Assembly (NCBI GenBank): GCA_026386995.1
Contig: JAPLMO010000286.1
Coordinates: forward strand, 1 to 21,030
Direction of reading: 5' to 3'
Source: Planctomycetota bacterium
Lineage (GTDB): Bacteria > Planctomycetota > Phycisphaerae > FEN-1346
Length of the DNA stretch: 21,030 bases
Position 1 is the first letter of the stretch, and every line of letters begins with the position of its first letter. Positions 20,071 to 21,030 of this stretch are shown here, in pieces. Below the pieces are notes generated by a model that saw only the letters and a list, made by a program, of their open reading frames with translations, made no database searches and was not told where the DNA came from. The translations under genes were made by a program, and so were the position numbers.

Positions 20071-21030
20071 TTACTTCGCCGCGAGGATGGCCTCGAGGTC
20101 CTTCTGCGGGTCGCCGGTCAGCGTCAGGCCGAACTTCTCCACGAGGATGGCGAGGACGTTCGGTGTGATGAACTGCGGCAGGACCGGGCCGACGCGGATG
20201 TTCTTGACGCCCAGCGCAAGCAGCGTCAGCAGGATCGCCACGGCCTTCTGCTCGAACCACGAGAGGACCATTGTGAGCGGCAGGTCGTTCACGCCGCACT
20301 TGAAGGCGTCCGCCAGCGCCACGGCCACCTGTATGGCCGAGTAGGCGTTGTTGCACTGGCCGATGTCGATGAGGCGCGGGATGCCGTCGATCGCCCCGAG
20401 GTCCAGGTCGTTGAATCGGTACTTGCCGCACGCCAGCGTCAGGACGACGCAGTCCTTCGGCACGGCCTTGACGAACTCGCGGTAGTAGTTGCCCTTTGGG
20501 CCGGGCGTGTCGCAGCCGCCGACGAGGAAGAAGTGGCGGATCTTGCCGGCCTTGACGGCGGCGACGATCTTGTCGGCCACGCCGAGGATCGCCGTGTGAT
20601 GGAAGCCGGTCAGGATTTTCCCGCCCGCCTTCTCCGGCAGCGGCGGCAGGGCCAGGGCCTTCTTGATGACCGGCTCGAAGTTGCGGTCGGCGATGTGCGT
20701 AACACCCGCGACGTGGGCCACGCCGCACGTGAACAAGCGGTCCTTATACGATTCTTTCGGAATGAGGACGCAGTTGGTGGTGACGAGGATGGCGCCCGGC
20801 CAAGCGTCGAACTCGGCCTTCTGGGTCCACCACGCGCCGCCGTAGTTGCCGACGAGGTGCTTGTACTTCTTCAGTTCAGGGTAAGCGTGGAGGGGCAGCA
20901 TCTCGCCGTGCGTGTAGACGTCGATGCCGCGCCCCTCGCTTTGTTTCAGCAGCGCCTCCAGGTCCAGCAGGTCGTGGCCGGTGATGAGGATCGCCCGGCC
21001 GGCCCTCGTGCCGGTGGGCACCTCGGTGGG
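20071..21030 (-). CDS. hcp: Hybrid cluster protein (hydroxylamine/NO reductase type), C-terminal part
   Basis: The frame is open to the window edge, so the N-terminal Fe-S domain is outside. The 320 visible residues carry all ligands of the hybrid [4Fe-2S-2O] cluster known from Desulfovibrio proteins, in order: His in ITGHDLLD, Glu in YTHGEMLP, Cys in TTNCVLIP, the persulfide Cys in VGGCDTPGP, Cys in TLACGKYRFN, Cys in DIGQCNNAYS, then Glu and Lys in SWFEQKAVAI. It is a cytoplasmic enzyme, best supported as a nitric oxide or hydroxylamine reductase in nitrosative stress under low oxygen. The C-terminus ends LEAILAAK, normal for the family. Its own promoter and neighbours upstream cannot be seen. 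Whether a partner reductase (Hcr) exists is unknown. Confidence 0.95.
   Translation of the reverse strand, partial: PTEVPTGTRAGRAILITGHDLLDLEALLKQSEGRGIDVYTHGEMLPLHAYPELKKYKHLVGNYGGAWWTQKAEFDAWPGAILVTTNCVLIPKESYKDRLFTCGVAHVAGVTHIADRNFEPVIKKALALPPLPEKAGGKILTGFHHTAILGVADKIVAAVKAGKIRHFFLVGGCDTPGPKGNYYREFVKAVPKDCVVLTLACGKYRFNDLDLGAIDGIPRLIDIGQCNNAYSAIQVAVALADAFKCGVNDLPLTMVLSWFEQKAVAILLTLLALGVKNIRVGPVLPQFITPNVLAILVEKFGLTLTGDPQKDLEAILAAK

Noticed and set aside
20663..20845. Small plus-strand open frames within the hybrid cluster protein gene
   Set aside because: Antisense shadows of a gene with complete cluster ligands.

Overview
The window is about 21 kb of GC-rich DNA. It most resembles a Planctomycetota genome, perhaps Phycisphaerae-like and perhaps assembled from a metagenome. 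This is inferred from gene style: a very large secreted VIT/von Willebrand A protein, small proteins with an N-terminal zinc ribbon, RHS debris, an SH3-domain protein with a Pro/Ala-rich stalk, and many palindromic intergenic repeats. An oxygen-sensitive Fe-S serine dehydratase and a hybrid cluster protein suggest an anaerobic or microaerobic lifestyle. No rRNA, tRNA or CRISPR array was found.

Layout. 1-1110 is a graveyard: a decayed IS200-type transposase between two REP-like repeats, then short 5' remnants of an HNH endonuclease gene and an N-6 DNA methylase gene. 1195-4060 (minus) holds an Fe-S L-serine dehydratase and an ornithine cyclodeaminase/mu-crystallin family dehydrogenase, with a nested-hairpin repeat between them. 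A second copy of that repeat lies upstream. 4263-6000 (plus) holds hemB and a small membrane protein. 6036-7580 encodes a secreted SH3-domain protein. It converges on a lipoprotein-like N-acetylmuramoyl-alanine amidase (7698-8372, minus) across a terminator framed by inverted arrays of a 7-bp repeat. 8373-9804 holds a long inverted repeat, a gutted histidine kinase and an intact NarL-type response regulator. 10079-14134 (minus) is the 1351-residue VIT/vWA protein. 14361-17183 (plus) holds a YdjM-like membrane hydrolase, a LexA/S24-like tail fragment, a zinc ribbon-WYL-TerB-like protein and a secreted protein. 17229-20060 is a second scrap region: a zinc-ribbon head, an RHS piece, an ArsR head, a 328-bp non-coding repeat present twice, and a methyltransferase whose start codon lies inside that repeat. 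The window ends in the C-terminal two thirds or so of a hybrid cluster protein (minus).

How genes may work together. Serine dehydratase makes pyruvate and ammonia from serine. The neighbouring NAD(P)-dependent enzyme lacks the aspartate typical of true ornithine cyclodeaminases, so it may be an imine or amino-acid dehydrogenase acting on such products (inference). The SH3 protein and the amidase are both envelope proteins and share a bidirectional terminator.

Regulation. Four promoter candidates have the same form: TTGACN, a 17-bp spacer, then TANNNT. They precede the methylase remnant, sdaA, hemB and the SH3 gene. The strongest candidates for something undescribed are the 328-bp repeat with direct-repeat ends, the two-hairpin element with compensatory changes, the VIT-vWA protein with an embedded autotransporter-type strand motif, and the zinc ribbon-WYL-TerB-like protein. 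All were read by eye and no database search was run.
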